DNA from: Bacteriovoracaceae bacterium UBA4097
GTDB lineage: Bacteria > Bdellovibrionota > Bacteriovoracia > Bacteriovoracales > Bacteriovoracaceae
Assembly: GCA_002381765.1 (NCBI GenBank)
Contig: DFXX01000020.1
Coordinates: 1 to 64,000, forward strand
Direction of reading: 5' to 3'
DNA: 64,000 nucleotides
The notes under the pieces were generated by a model. It saw nothing but the letters and a program-made list of their open reading frames with translations. It was not told the origin of the DNA and made no database searches. The position numbers and the translations under genes were made by a program. Each line of letters begins with the position of its first letter. The stretch's first letter is position 1. Shown piece by piece: positions 16,688 to 24,374 of this stretch.

Positions 16688-17616
16688 AAATTAGCAAGAA
16701 AGTCATCCAACGCTTTTAGACTCGGGAAAAAGGGGATTCTTCTCTTATCTAATTCTGTTTTGATATAGGGCTTAAGATTGCCACCAATCCAAATCTTAGT
16801 CTTTGAGGGCAGAGCTTCTTGTAAATTATTGAGATAGCCTTCAAGGGTCTGATGATCAGATAGCTCATGCCTTGTTACCCCAAGGATAATGGCAGTACAT
16901 TTCATGGCCTTAGCGGCTTCAGCTAATGAGTTTGCTGGAAGGCTTGCACCTAAGAAGATGAACTTTATACCATAATGAACAAGAAGGAGAGCGGCTGCCA
17001 GGATTCCGATTTCATGCATCTCACCTTCAGGAGTGGTAATAAGGATCAGCTCATTTCTGTGCATCTCTTTTTGATAATGTTGACCTATCATTTGTCCTAG
17101 ATGGAAAGACACAATGGCGCTCAGAGTATGCTCTTGAGCAATAGTGAGTTCATTTCTTGAAACTTTATTTCCAATTTCGTGGAAAAGAGGAATGAGAAGG
17201 TTAAGACAGAGATCCCTTGGAGAGAGCAGGTTCTTTGCCTTATCTAGTTCGTGAGAAATGATGTCCAACTTGTAGGCCGATAGGGCGAGGTAAAAGCTAC
17301 TGAGCATCTTCTCAAAATCAATTCTATCATGGTGAGGACTCACCACATGTTTTTCGTCATATGGTTTATGTAAAAGAAGGAGGTAAATTTCCTTCAACTG
17401 ATTCAAGTCCAAATGAGCAATTTTTCCTATACTTTGGCCAAGTTCGGTCAGCTTAAACAGCAGGGCCAGTTTCTCAATGTCTTTTTCAGAATAAAGACGA
17501 TGTTTATTTTCTGCCCTTTCGGGAACTACGGCTTTATAGCGCTTTTCCCAAGCGCGAATAGTTGCTGAGGCGACACCAGATAGTTGAGAGGCAACTTGAA
17601 TATTAAAATACTGCAT
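16684..17616 (-). CDS. MerR-type regulator with B12-binding domain (CarH/LitR-like)
   Basis: A 310-residue protein. An N-terminal MerR winged-helix (YFNIQVASQLSGVASATIRAW, then the arm KRYKAVVPERAENKHRLYS), a linker of helices, a B12-binding cap domain and a Rossmann domain with GEMHEIG, the E/DxHxxG cobalamin-ligand motif. CarH/LitR proteins repress genes in the dark with adenosylcobalamin and release them in light. The EH of the Wx9EH cap motif is present (AQEH), but the Trp position is Val, so adenosyl binding or light response may differ. The gene is divergent from acetyl-CoA synthetase and convergent with the histidine kinase. The start may be ATG 17616 or GTG 17619. Confidence 0.8.
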   Translation of the reverse strand: MQYFNIQVASQLSGVASATIRAWEKRYKAVVPERAENKHRLYSEKDIEKLALLFKLTELGQSIGKIAHLDLNQLKEIYLLLLHKPYDEKHVVSPHHDRIDFEKMLSSFYLALSAYKLDIISHELDKAKNLLSPRDLCLNLLIPLFHEIGNKVSRNELTIAQEHTLSAIVSFHLGQMIGQHYQKEMHRNELILITTPEGEMHEIGILAAALLLVHYGIKFIFLGASLPANSLAEAAKAMKCTAIILGVTRHELSDHQTLEGYLNNLQEALPSKTKIWIGGNLKPYIKTELDKRRIPFFPSLKALDDFLANF

Positions 17617-17635
17617 CACAAATATTTTACCATAC

Positions 17636-17670
17636 TATAATCTGGAAAAGAAGTGATCCTAGTGCGATCA
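17636..17670 (+). promoter_or_regulatory. Candidate acs promoter and operator
   Basis: A perfect TATAAT lies at 17636-17641, with a weak -35 (GCATCA) 17 bases upstream. Downstream, TGATC-N7-GATCA (17654-17670) is an inverted repeat between the -10 box and the acs start. Its place between the MerR/B12 gene and acs makes it a candidate operator. No binding is shown. Confidence 0.4.
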
Positions 17671-17693
17671 TTAAACCATTCAAAGGATGATTT

Positions 17694-19637
17694 ATGACGA
17701 CTAAAACTTATCCCGTTAAAAAAAGTATTGAAGCTAAGGCCCATATCAAGGGGCTTGAAGCTTATCAGGAAATGTATAATCGATCCCTTAAAGACCCTGA
17801 GGGCTTCTGGCTGGAAGCAGCAAAGACCCTTACTTGGTTTCATAATCCTGAAAAGGCTAGTTCGGGAGATTTCTCCCATGTGAACTACTCTTGGTTTCAA
17901 GGTGGAAAGCTAAATGCTTCATACAATTGTCTCGATAGACATCTTCAAAAAAGAGCTCATAAGACAGCACTTATTTGGGCCAAGGATGAGCCGGGCGAAT
18001 ACAAAAATATTACCTATCAGGAACTTTATGAGAATGTTTGCCGCTTAACCAATCTGCTTTCAAGCTTAGGAGTAAAAAAGGGCGACAGAGTTTGTATCTA
18101 TCTTCCTATGGTCCCGGAGATTGTCTACTCCGTTCTGGCCTGTGCTCGTTTAGGCGCAGTCCATTCAGTGGTCTTTGCTGGCTTTAGTTCAGACGCTCTT
18201 AAAGGTCGAGTATTGGATACTGAGTGCAAAGTTTTGATCACGGCCAATGAAGGAATAAGAGGTGGAAAGAAGATCGCTCTTAAATCCATCACCGATGAAG
18301 CTCTTCAGGGAGTGAAGTGCGTTGAAAGTGTTCTGGTGGTAAATAGAACGACGGCCAATGTTCCTATGAAAGAGGGTAGGGATTTAAGCTACGAGGAAGA
18401 AATCAAGAAACATCGTCCGGTGGCCCCTTGTGAAACTATGGATGCCGAAGACCCACTCTTTATCCTCTATACTTCCGGATCAACCGGAAAGCCAAAGGGA
18501 GTCATGCATACAACTGGGGGATATCTCACCTATGCTGCATTTACACATAGGGCGATTTTCGATCTGAAAGATGAGGATGTTTATTTTTGTACCGCAGATG
18601 TTGGTTGGGTAACGGGGCATTCATATGTTGTTTATGGACCACTTGCTAATGGTGCCACGAGTGTTCTCTTTGAATCCGTTCCTACCTATCCCGATGCGAG
18701 TAGGTACTGGCAGGTGGTTCAAGATACTAAAGCTTCCATCTTTTATACCGCACCCACAGCACTTCGCTCTCTTGCCCAACATGGTGATGAGTATGTCAAA
18801 AAGCACGATCTCTCTCATGTGAGAATTTTAGGAACAGTGGGTGAGCCCATTAATCCTGAAATCTGGAAATGGTATCATGATGTAGTGGGAGATAAGCGCT
18901 GTGATATCGTTGATACCTGGTGGCAAACTGAAACAGGTGGAATTCTTATCAGTCCTATACCTGGGGTTACTCCCACCAAACCAGGGTCAGCAACTTTACC
19001 ATTCTTTGGTATTCAACCAATTTTGGTTAAACCTGAAACTGGTGAAGAGATTAAGGGGAATAATGTTGAAGGCGCTCTTTGTTTAAAGAAGACCTGGCCT
19101 GGACAAGCAAGAACCATTTATAAAGATCACTCCCGTTTTGTAGAAACTTATTTTACACAGTATCCAGGACTTTATTTCACCGGAGACGGTTGTCGTCGAG
19201 ACGAAGATGGCTACTACTGGATCACCGGTCGCATCGATGATGTGCTAAACGTTTCAGGCCATCGCTTAGGAACGGCCGAGATTGAAAGTGCCCTGATAGA
19301 GCATAAAGATGTTGCCGAAGCTGCAGTGGTGGGGATGCCTCATGAGATAAAGGGGGTCGGGATTTATGCCTATGTCATTCTCTATAAACATAGAGAAGCC
19401 GATGAAGAATTGATCGAAAGCATTAAGGAAATCGTCAGAGAAAAGATTGGCCGCTTTGCATCTCCAGATATTATCCATGTCACAAAGGGTCTACCTAAGA
19501 CTCGCTCAGGTAAAGTCATGCGCCGGATCTTGCGAAAAATTGCAGCCGCTGAATATGATGGGCTAGGAGATATTTCTACTCTCGCCGATCCTTCGGTGGT
19601 GGAGAGTATTCTGAATGAACACAAAGCACTAAAGTAG
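17694..19637 (+). CDS. acsA: Acetyl-CoA synthetase (AMP-forming)
   Basis: A 647-residue enzyme of standard length that makes acetyl-CoA from acetate, ATP and CoA. It has the P-loop-like YTSGSTGKPKGV, the DTWWQTETGG adenylation motif, the hinge around GRIDDVLNVSGHRLG, and C-terminal PKTRSGKVMRR, whose Lys is the usual acetylation and catalytic residue. FHNPEKA and WFQGGKLNASYN near the start are typical of Acs. It stands in front of a GFA-family gene and opposite the MerR/B12 regulator. A Shine-Dalgarno (AAAGGA) precedes the ATG at eight bases. It probably feeds acetate into gluconeogenesis or lipid turnover with the beta-oxidation genes nearby. Confidence 0.96.
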   Translation: MTTKTYPVKKSIEAKAHIKGLEAYQEMYNRSLKDPEGFWLEAAKTLTWFHNPEKASSGDFSHVNYSWFQGGKLNASYNCLDRHLQKRAHKTALIWAKDEPGEYKNITYQELYENVCRLTNLLSSLGVKKGDRVCIYLPMVPEIVYSVLACARLGAVHSVVFAGFSSDALKGRVLDTECKVLITANEGIRGGKKIALKSITDEALQGVKCVESVLVVNRTTANVPMKEGRDLSYEEEIKKHRPVAPCETMDAEDPLFILYTSGSTGKPKGVMHTTGGYLTYAAFTHRAIFDLKDEDVYFCTADVGWVTGHSYVVYGPLANGATSVLFESVPTYPDASRYWQVVQDTKASIFYTAPTALRSLAQHGDEYVKKHDLSHVRILGTVGEPINPEIWKWYHDVVGDKRCDIVDTWWQTETGGILISPIPGVTPTKPGSATLPFFGIQPILVKPETGEEIKGNNVEGALCLKKTWPGQARTIYKDHSRFVETYFTQYPGLYFTGDGCRRDEDGYYWITGRIDDVLNVSGHRLGTAEIESALIEHKDVAEAAVVGMPHEIKGVGIYAYVILYKHREADEELIESIKEIVREKIGRFASPDIIHVTKGLPKTRSGKVMRRILRKIAAAEYDGLGDISTLADPSVVESILNEHKALK

Positions 19638-19645
19638 GTATAGAA

Positions 19646-20122
19646 ATGAAGCTCAGAGGATCATGCCATTGTGGGTCTGTTAAATTTGAGCTTCTCTCGA
19701 AGCATTTTTATCCGTATCAGCGCTGCTACTGCAGTATCTGCCGAAAGACTCAAGGAGGCGGAGGCTATGCCATTAATCTAAGTGGTGATGCTGAGACTCT
19801 TAAAATAAACGGAAAAAATGCAATTAGTGTCTATCGAGCATTGGTGAAAAATCCAGAGGATAAAAGGGCCCATCGAAGCACAGGAGAGAGATCTTTTTGC
19901 AAGAACTGTGGGTCCGCTCTCTGGTTATGGGATCCAGGTTGGCCGAAGCTTATTCATCCTTTTGCTTCAGCGATTGATACTCCTTTGCCCGTTCCACCTA
20001 AGAATACTCATCTTATGCTTGAATTTAAGGCATCATGGGTAGATGTTCAAAAACATAAGAAAGATAAATTCTTCGACAGATATCCAAAGGAATCCATAGC
20101 CGAGTGGCATGAGAATATCTAA
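19646..20122 (+). CDS. GFA/CENP-V-family zinc protein
   Basis: A 158-residue protein of the GFA (Gfa/CENP-V) family. The N-terminus has GSCHCGSVKFE, followed by RCYCSICRKTQGGG, and a third cluster SFCKNCGSALWLWD; these seven cysteines form the family's two zinc sites. Gfa catalyses glutathione adduct formation with formaldehyde, but most family members have unknown substrates. It begins 8 bases after acs and is probably co-transcribed with it. Its stop overlaps the convergent TPM gene by 4 bases. Confidence 0.85.
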   Translation: MKLRGSCHCGSVKFELLSKHFYPYQRCYCSICRKTQGGGGYAINLSGDAETLKINGKNAISVYRALVKNPEDKRAHRSTGERSFCKNCGSALWLWDPGWPKLIHPFASAIDTPLPVPPKNTHLMLEFKASWVDVQKHKKDKFFDRYPKESIAEWHENI

Positions 20123-20754
20123 TCGAGATGAATAAAGTGGATACAATCTTTGAGTTCCCCCGGGAAGGCTTCACTCACTCTGCCACCGAAGTCCTTTAAG
20201 ATCTTATCCTCGAGACTTTGTATACTCTGAATTAGTCCCAAGCTCATATGGCCCTCCACAAAATGCTTTTGCATGATGCTGATGAGATTTTTGAGATCGG
20301 TATCACTTAGTTGAGTTTTAAGTTTTTCATCCACCAGGACTTCTATCTCTTTTTCGAGAATAGAGACCATAATCATCGCCGTAACTTTATGCTGAACTTT
20401 AGATGTTCCCAGAGTGTGAAAGAGCTCCAGTGCTTTTTCCTTGCACTCTCTTTCGACTTCCCAGCTCGCAAGTGCAAGTTTCTTTGCCCATGAAAAATGG
20501 CCAATCCATGTCATGAAAAGAATGAGACCTAAAAAGCAAATGGGCCAGAGTAGAGAGTGATGAAATTCAAAGTAATAACTAAAAACTAAACCAATGAGAA
20601 AGCCTGAGATAACTCCAAATCTCCAGGAAGCCGCAGGATACGCATCTGCAGCATCGGTTACAACCACAAGGAGTTCGCAGCCAGTGTTGGCCTCGAAAGT
20701 CTTTATCTTGTCCTCAACCAGTTTTACATCTTCTTGGATCAAAACTTTTCTCAT
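20119..20754 (-). CDS. TPM-domain membrane protein
   Basis: A 211-residue protein with an N-terminal TPM-like domain half (KTFEANTGCELLVVVTD) interrupted or followed by two membrane helices (FGVISGFLIGLVFSYYFEF, LLWPICFLGLILFMTWIGHF), then the second half (HKVTAMIMVSILEKEIEVLVDE). TPM proteins (the YgcG/Psb32 group) sit on the membrane and are linked to envelope maintenance, with weak phosphatase activity reported for the plant member. I set the start at 20754, where TAATG overlaps the upstream TPM gene's stop; an upstream extension would run inside that gene. It is the last of three minus-strand genes with LemA. Confidence 0.75.
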   Translation of the reverse strand: MRKVLIQEDVKLVEDKIKTFEANTGCELLVVVTDAADAYPAASWRFGVISGFLIGLVFSYYFEFHHSLLWPICFLGLILFMTWIGHFSWAKKLALASWEVERECKEKALELFHTLGTSKVQHKVTAMIMVSILEKEIEVLVDEKLKTQLSDTDLKNLISIMQKHFVEGHMSLGLIQSIQSLEDKILKDFGGRVSEAFPGELKDCIHFIHLD

Positions 20755-21620
20755 TACCAACTCCCTGATGAGCCACCGCCGGAGAAGCCTCCGCCGCCGC
20801 CACTCCATCCGCCACCACCACCGAAGCCGCCTCCGCCTCCAAAACCACCGCCACCCATGCGACCGCGACCCGAGGCCAGAGCAAATAAGATATTTGATAT
20901 ACCAGCTAGTCCAAAGACAAAGCCCAATATAAAGAGAAGAGCGACGCCTGGACCGATGCCGGGAATCATGAAAAATCCCACTCCAGACATTCCTAGGCCA
21001 CTGAAGAGTCCGCGAGCAAAAGGCTTCTTCCGAAGGAGAAGATGACCGAAGATAAGGACCATGAGAAGAAAGGGAAGAGCAGCATCAAAAGGACCACTTC
21101 TGGTAACTTGTGATCTACTTCTTCTAACGAACTGACCTTCTGGAGCGAGCTCAATATTGAATTTTCGAGCTACATCTTGCAGGACAATTCTGAGACCCTG
21201 ATGAAAATTGCCTTCTTTAAAAGAAGGCACCAGAACTTGATTTACGTATTGATTAGACTCGAAGTCAGTTATTTCACCTTCAATGCCTTGACCCACCTCA
21301 ATGCGAACACTGCGTTCAGCTTTTGATACAATGATAAGTAGGCCATTGCCCTGATCCTTGAGTCCCAGCTGCCACTTTTCGGCAACTCTTATGGAGAAGT
21401 CTTCGATAGGGTATTCCTGCAAATCCGGAACAGTGAGGATGGTAATTTGAGGACCTTTATTGGCAAAGATCTCATAGGCGAGCTCGGATAGGTCACGCCT
21501 TTCTTCTGGTGTCATGAATCCAGCTTGATCCATAACTGGAGAAGTTAGCGCAGGGATGTTGATCTCTGCGCCTAAAACATTAAAAGAGAATAAAAGGACA
21601 AAAGGTAACAGTAATCGCAC
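20754..21620 (-). CDS. TPM-domain protein with Gly-rich tail (YgcG-like)
   Basis: A 288-residue protein: signal peptide MRLLLPFVLLFSFNVLGA, periplasmic TPM domain (residues 25-150, with VMDQAGFMTPEERRDLSE and GNGLLIIVSK...RVEVGQG-type blocks), two to three membrane helices (about 185-255), then a glycine-rich tail rich in GGGGFGGGGG repeats ending SSGSW. This is the classic YgcG architecture, usually paired with LemA as here. The function is poorly known; membrane-envelope stress or assembly is the common proposal. It starts one base after the lemA stop, so it is co-transcribed with it. Confidence 0.85.
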   Translation of the reverse strand: MRLLLPFVLLFSFNVLGAEINIPALTSPVMDQAGFMTPEERRDLSELAYEIFANKGPQITILTVPDLQEYPIEDFSIRVAEKWQLGLKDQGNGLLIIVSKAERSVRIEVGQGIEGEITDFESNQYVNQVLVPSFKEGNFHQGLRIVLQDVARKFNIELAPEGQFVRRSRSQVTRSGPFDAALPFLLMVLIFGHLLLRKKPFARGLFSGLGMSGVGFFMIPGIGPGVALLFILGFVFGLAGISNILFALASGRGRMGGGGFGGGGGFGGGGGWSGGGGGFSGGGSSGSW

Positions 21621-22193
21621 TTAGAATTTCACTTCAGGTGTAGCTTGTTCAGTCTCCGTCGCTGTAAACTGAGGCTTCTTCTCAAACTTATGCAGTAATG
21701 AGTTGGTTAAGCTAGTCGGGAAAACTGTGACTAGATTATTAAAGTGTTTTACCGAGTCAATATAGCGTCTGCGAGCGATAGAGATTCTATTCTCTGTCCC
21801 TTCTAATTGGGCCTGAAGACCCTGAAAGTTTTGGTTGGCCTTAAGGTCTGGATAGCGCTCAGATACAACCATAAGGCGACCAAGAGCTTGTGAGAGACCC
21901 GACTGGGCCTGCTGAAACTTCTGCAGATTTTCAGTGGTAAGATTAGTTGGATCAACTTGAACTGAAGTCGCCTTGGCACGAGCTTCAATTACACCTTCTA
22001 GGGTTTCTTTTTCGTGAGAAGCGTAACCTTTAACTGTATTTACTAAGTTAGGAATAAGATCCGAGCGACGCTTATATTGATTCTGTACTTCGGCCCAGCT
22101 GGCCTCTACCTCATTATTGGCGGTAGGTATGGACTGAAGACCACAAGAAGTAAGGAAGAGAGAGAAGAATAGTATAAAAACAGCAGATTTCAT
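21621..22193 (-). CDS. lemA: LemA-family lipoprotein
   Basis: A 190-residue LemA protein with an N-terminal signal and lipobox (FLTSCG). The family motif NEVEASWAEVQNQYKRRSDLIPNLV is followed by a long helical body (TVKGYASHEKETLE, VVSERYPDLKANQNFQ, ARRRYIDSVKHFN). LemA proteins are exposed at the envelope and are often adjacent to TPM proteins; their function is not settled. It is the first gene of the lemA-TPM-TPM unit. Only about 20 bases separate it from the rpsT terminator, so it depends on read-through or a promoter overlapping rpsT. AAGGGG precedes the start. Confidence 0.9.
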   Translation of the reverse strand: MKSAVFILFFSLFLTSCGLQSIPTANNEVEASWAEVQNQYKRRSDLIPNLVNTVKGYASHEKETLEGVIEARAKATSVQVDPTNLTTENLQKFQQAQSGLSQALGRLMVVSERYPDLKANQNFQGLQAQLEGTENRISIARRRYIDSVKHFNNLVTVFPTSLTNSLLHKFEKKPQFTATETEQATPEVKF

Positions 22194-22210
22194 GTGAACC
22201 CCTTAAAATA

Positions 22211-22242
22211 TAAAAACCCAAAGTACTAAACATACTTTGGGT
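22211..22242 (-). terminator. Intrinsic terminator after rpsT
   Basis: The stem ACCCAAAGTA/TACTTTGGGT (10 bp, 22216-22225 with 22233-22242) is followed on the minus strand by TTTTTATATTT. It lies between rpsT and lemA and should end most rpsT transcripts. Confidence 0.85.
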
Positions 22243-22274
22243 TCATTACTGATAAAATCAAGGGCCAGTTACAA

Positions 22275-22541
22275 TTATTTGCTAATTGTAGCGACTAGCT
22301 TAGTCAGGCGAGAAGTCTTACGAGCGGCTGTCTCTTTTCTCATAGCTGGCGACTTAGCAAGCTTAGCAAGTAGAGATTGAGCCTTAACGAGAAGAGTTTT
22401 TGCTGTATCAGCATCACCCTTAGCAACTGCTGTACGTAGAGCTTTTACGGCTGTACGAGTTTTAGCAGTCTTAGTTTTATTCGTCATACGACGGACTTTG
22501 TCTTGTTTAGCTCTTTTAACTGATGATTTGTGATTCGCCAC
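22275..22541 (-). CDS. rpsT: 30S ribosomal protein S20
   Basis: An 88-residue basic protein of the S20 family, starting ANHKSSVKRAKQDKVRR and continuing with the Lys/Ala-rich helices LRTAVAKGDADTAKTLLVKAQSLL and AARKTSRLTKLV. S20 binds 16S rRNA early in small-subunit assembly. The upstream-most in-frame ATG (22562) would add MIIRRTT; the GTG at 22541 fits S20 better and has AGGAG at eight bases. It has its own strong promoter (22586-22614) and terminator. It stands in front of the lemA unit with no ribosomal neighbours, as is usual for rpsT. Confidence 0.95.
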   Translation of the reverse strand: MANHKSSVKRAKQDKVRRMTNKTKTAKTRTAVKALRTAVAKGDADTAKTLLVKAQSLLAKLAKSPAMRKETAARKTSRLTKLVATISK

Positions 22542-22585
22542 AGTGGTTCTCCTAATAATCATTTTCTTTTCAAAAATATTGCGAT

Positions 22586-22614
22586 GTTATAAACAATCTC
22601 GCTCTTCATGGCAA
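22586..22614 (-). promoter_or_regulatory. rpsT promoter
   Basis: On the minus strand, TTGCCA (22609-22614), a 17-base spacer and TATAAC (22586-22591) form a good housekeeping-sigma promoter 44 bases before the S20 start. This is a pattern call; no start site is known. Confidence 0.75.
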
Positions 22615-22664
22615 TAGACAATCGAAATAAGCATGACCTTTCTTGAAAAAGTACCGCATACCTT

Positions 22665-22693
22665 TTGGCAAAATAGATGCTATGGGGTAATTT
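22665..22693 (+). promoter_or_regulatory. Candidate beta-oxidation operon promoter (sigma54 or sigma70)
   Basis: TTGGCA (22665-22670), 17 bases, TAATTT (22688-22693) is a fair sigma70 promoter. The same bases also fit a sigma54 element: GG at 22667-22668 and GC at 22679-22680 are exactly ten bases apart (TTGGCAAAATAGATGCT). It lies 41 bases before the start of the 3-hydroxyacyl-CoA dehydrogenase gene. Which reading is real is open. Confidence 0.45.
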
Positions 22694-22733
22694 TTTGGGG
22701 TTTAATTTTCACATATGATCAAGGAATTATCCC

Positions 22734-23591
22734 ATGAGAAACATTCAAGTCGTTGGAATTGTTGGTGCTGGTCAGATGGGCCGAGGTATTGCGCAGGTGG
22801 CAGCTCAAACAGGATTCACCGTTATTCTTTTTGATGCTTTTAAAAATTCACTGGATTTTGGACATCAATTTATTAAGACGCAGCTAGACAAAGGTGCTGA
22901 GAAAGGGAAATGGACTGCGGAAGAAGCCCAAAAAGCCTTTGCTCGTATTTCGACAACTCTTGAAATGAGTGAATTAAAAACTTGTGACCTGGTAGTGGAA
23001 GCGGCTACCGAAAGAAAAGATCTGAAATTTGATATCTTCCGTAAATTAGATGAAGTGGTTAAGGCCGATGCGATCCTGGCGTCTAATACATCGTCTATTT
23101 CTATTACCGAAATTGCGGCCGTAACAAAAAGACCGCATCTGGTAGCGGGAATGCACTTTATGAATCCAGTACCGGTAATGAAACTAGTCGAGGGTATCAG
23201 AGGACTTGAGACTAGTGATGAAACTTTTAATACGGTAGCCGCTGTTTCTGAGAAGATGGGTAAGATCTTTATTCGTGCTCAGGATTATCCAGGGTTTGCC
23301 GTTAACCGTATTCTTATGCCGATGATTAATGAAGCCGTTTATGCTCTTTATGAAGGAGTGGCTTCAGCTAAAGATATTGATACCGCAATGAAATTGGGAA
23401 CTAATCAACCGATGGGTCCTCTTGAGCTGGCCGACTTTATCGGACTTGATACCTGCTTAGCGATCATGAATGTACTTCACGACGGCCTGGGAGATACTAA
23501 ATACCGCCCATGTCCGCTCCTGAAGCAGTATGTAGCAGCTGGCCGCTATGGCAAAAAAAATGGTAAAGGATTTCATACTTATGACAAATAA
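22734..23591 (+). CDS. hbd: 3-hydroxybutyryl-CoA dehydrogenase
   Basis: A 285-residue NAD-dependent dehydrogenase of the HAD/Hbd type. The N-terminus VGIVGAGQMGRGIAQ is the GxGxxG Rossmann motif. Then HFMNPVPVMKLVE (catalytic His region), YPGFAVNRILMPMINEA, and a C-terminal helical domain with LGTNQPMGPLELADFIGLD. It oxidises (S)-3-hydroxyacyl-CoA, probably C4-type, in beta-oxidation or butanoyl-CoA metabolism. It is first of three genes with enoyl-CoA hydratase (11-base overlap) and acyl-CoA dehydrogenase. A candidate promoter lies at 22665-22693. hbd is the usual short-chain name; paaH/mmgB are equal alternatives. Confidence 0.92.
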   Translation: MRNIQVVGIVGAGQMGRGIAQVAAQTGFTVILFDAFKNSLDFGHQFIKTQLDKGAEKGKWTAEEAQKAFARISTTLEMSELKTCDLVVEAATERKDLKFDIFRKLDEVVKADAILASNTSSISITEIAAVTKRPHLVAGMHFMNPVPVMKLVEGIRGLETSDETFNTVAAVSEKMGKIFIRAQDYPGFAVNRILMPMINEAVYALYEGVASAKDIDTAMKLGTNQPMGPLELADFIGLDTCLAIMNVLHDGLGDTKYRPCPLLKQYVAAGRYGKKNGKGFHTYDK

Positions 23592-24363
23592 TTTTGAAAC
23601 AATAAACCTTGAAATTACTGGCGATATTGCGGTCTTAACGATCAATCGTCCGGCCAAACTCAATGCCCTTAATATTCAGGTTCATCGTGAACTTAAGGCC
23701 TGTTTAACAGACCTTAAAAAGAGTTCACTCAAAGGTTTAATTCTCACGGGTGAAGGCGAGAAAGCCTTCATTGCTGGTGCCGACATTGCTGAGATGAAGC
23801 CCATGACTCAGGGAGAGGCAAAGGCTTTTTCTGAACTAGGTCAGCAAGTGACTTTGCTTTTAGAGAACCTGCCTTTTCCCACCATTGCGGCGGTCAATGG
23901 CTTTGCTCTGGGAGGTGGCTTCGAGATGGCCCTGGCCTGTGACTTTATTTTTGCAACTTCCAATGCTGTTTTTGGACTTCCGGAAGTGAAGTTAGGTCTA
24001 ATTCCTGGCTTTGGTGGAACGCAGAGATTGGCGCGTGTTGTGGGTGAAAGACGTGCTAAGGAAATCATGTTCTCGGGTAGAAATGTAAAAATCGAAGAAG
24101 CCAAGAATCTGGGGATCGCTCTTGAGGTATTTGAGAATAAGGCGGCACTTATGGAAGAGACCAAAAAGTGGCTTGATATGGCCACTGCTAATTCATCTTC
24201 CGCCATTGCACGCGCCAAAGAGGCCCTCAGCTCTGGAATTGAACAGACTCTGTTAGAAGGGCTAAAAATTGAAGCTGAAGCTTTTGGGAACATCTTTCAA
24301 ACGGAAGATATGATCGAAGGCACCACTGCGTTTATTGAAAAACGAAAAGCAAATTTCAAATAA
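23581..24363 (+). CDS. Enoyl-CoA hydratase
   Basis: A 260-residue crotonase-fold enzyme with IAGADIAEM (oxyanion-hole strand), FALGGGFEMALACD and PEVKLGLIPGFGGTQRLAR; the Glu of FGLPEV and the Glu of GFEMA correspond to the two catalytic Glu positions of hydratases. It adds water to trans-2-enoyl-CoA to give (S)-3-hydroxyacyl-CoA. I chose the ATG at 23581 (MTNNFETINLE), overlapping the upstream gene by 11 bases, because the longer in-frame start at 23548 would overlap 44 bases and lacks homology. The order hbd-ech-acd covers three of four beta-oxidation steps, and the thiolase is about 3 kb downstream. Confidence 0.9.
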   Translation: MTNNFETINLEITGDIAVLTINRPAKLNALNIQVHRELKACLTDLKKSSLKGLILTGEGEKAFIAGADIAEMKPMTQGEAKAFSELGQQVTLLLENLPFPTIAAVNGFALGGGFEMALACDFIFATSNAVFGLPEVKLGLIPGFGGTQRLARVVGERRAKEIMFSGRNVKIEEAKNLGIALEVFENKAALMEETKKWLDMATANSSSAIARAKEALSSGIEQTLLEGLKIEAEAFGNIFQTEDMIEGTTAFIEKRKANFK

Positions 24364-24374
24364 AGGATATCCCT

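Noticed and set aside
20734..21045. Plus-strand proline-rich frame opposite the Gly-rich tail
   Set aside because: It mirrors GGC/GGA codons of the YgcG-like protein and has no independent support.
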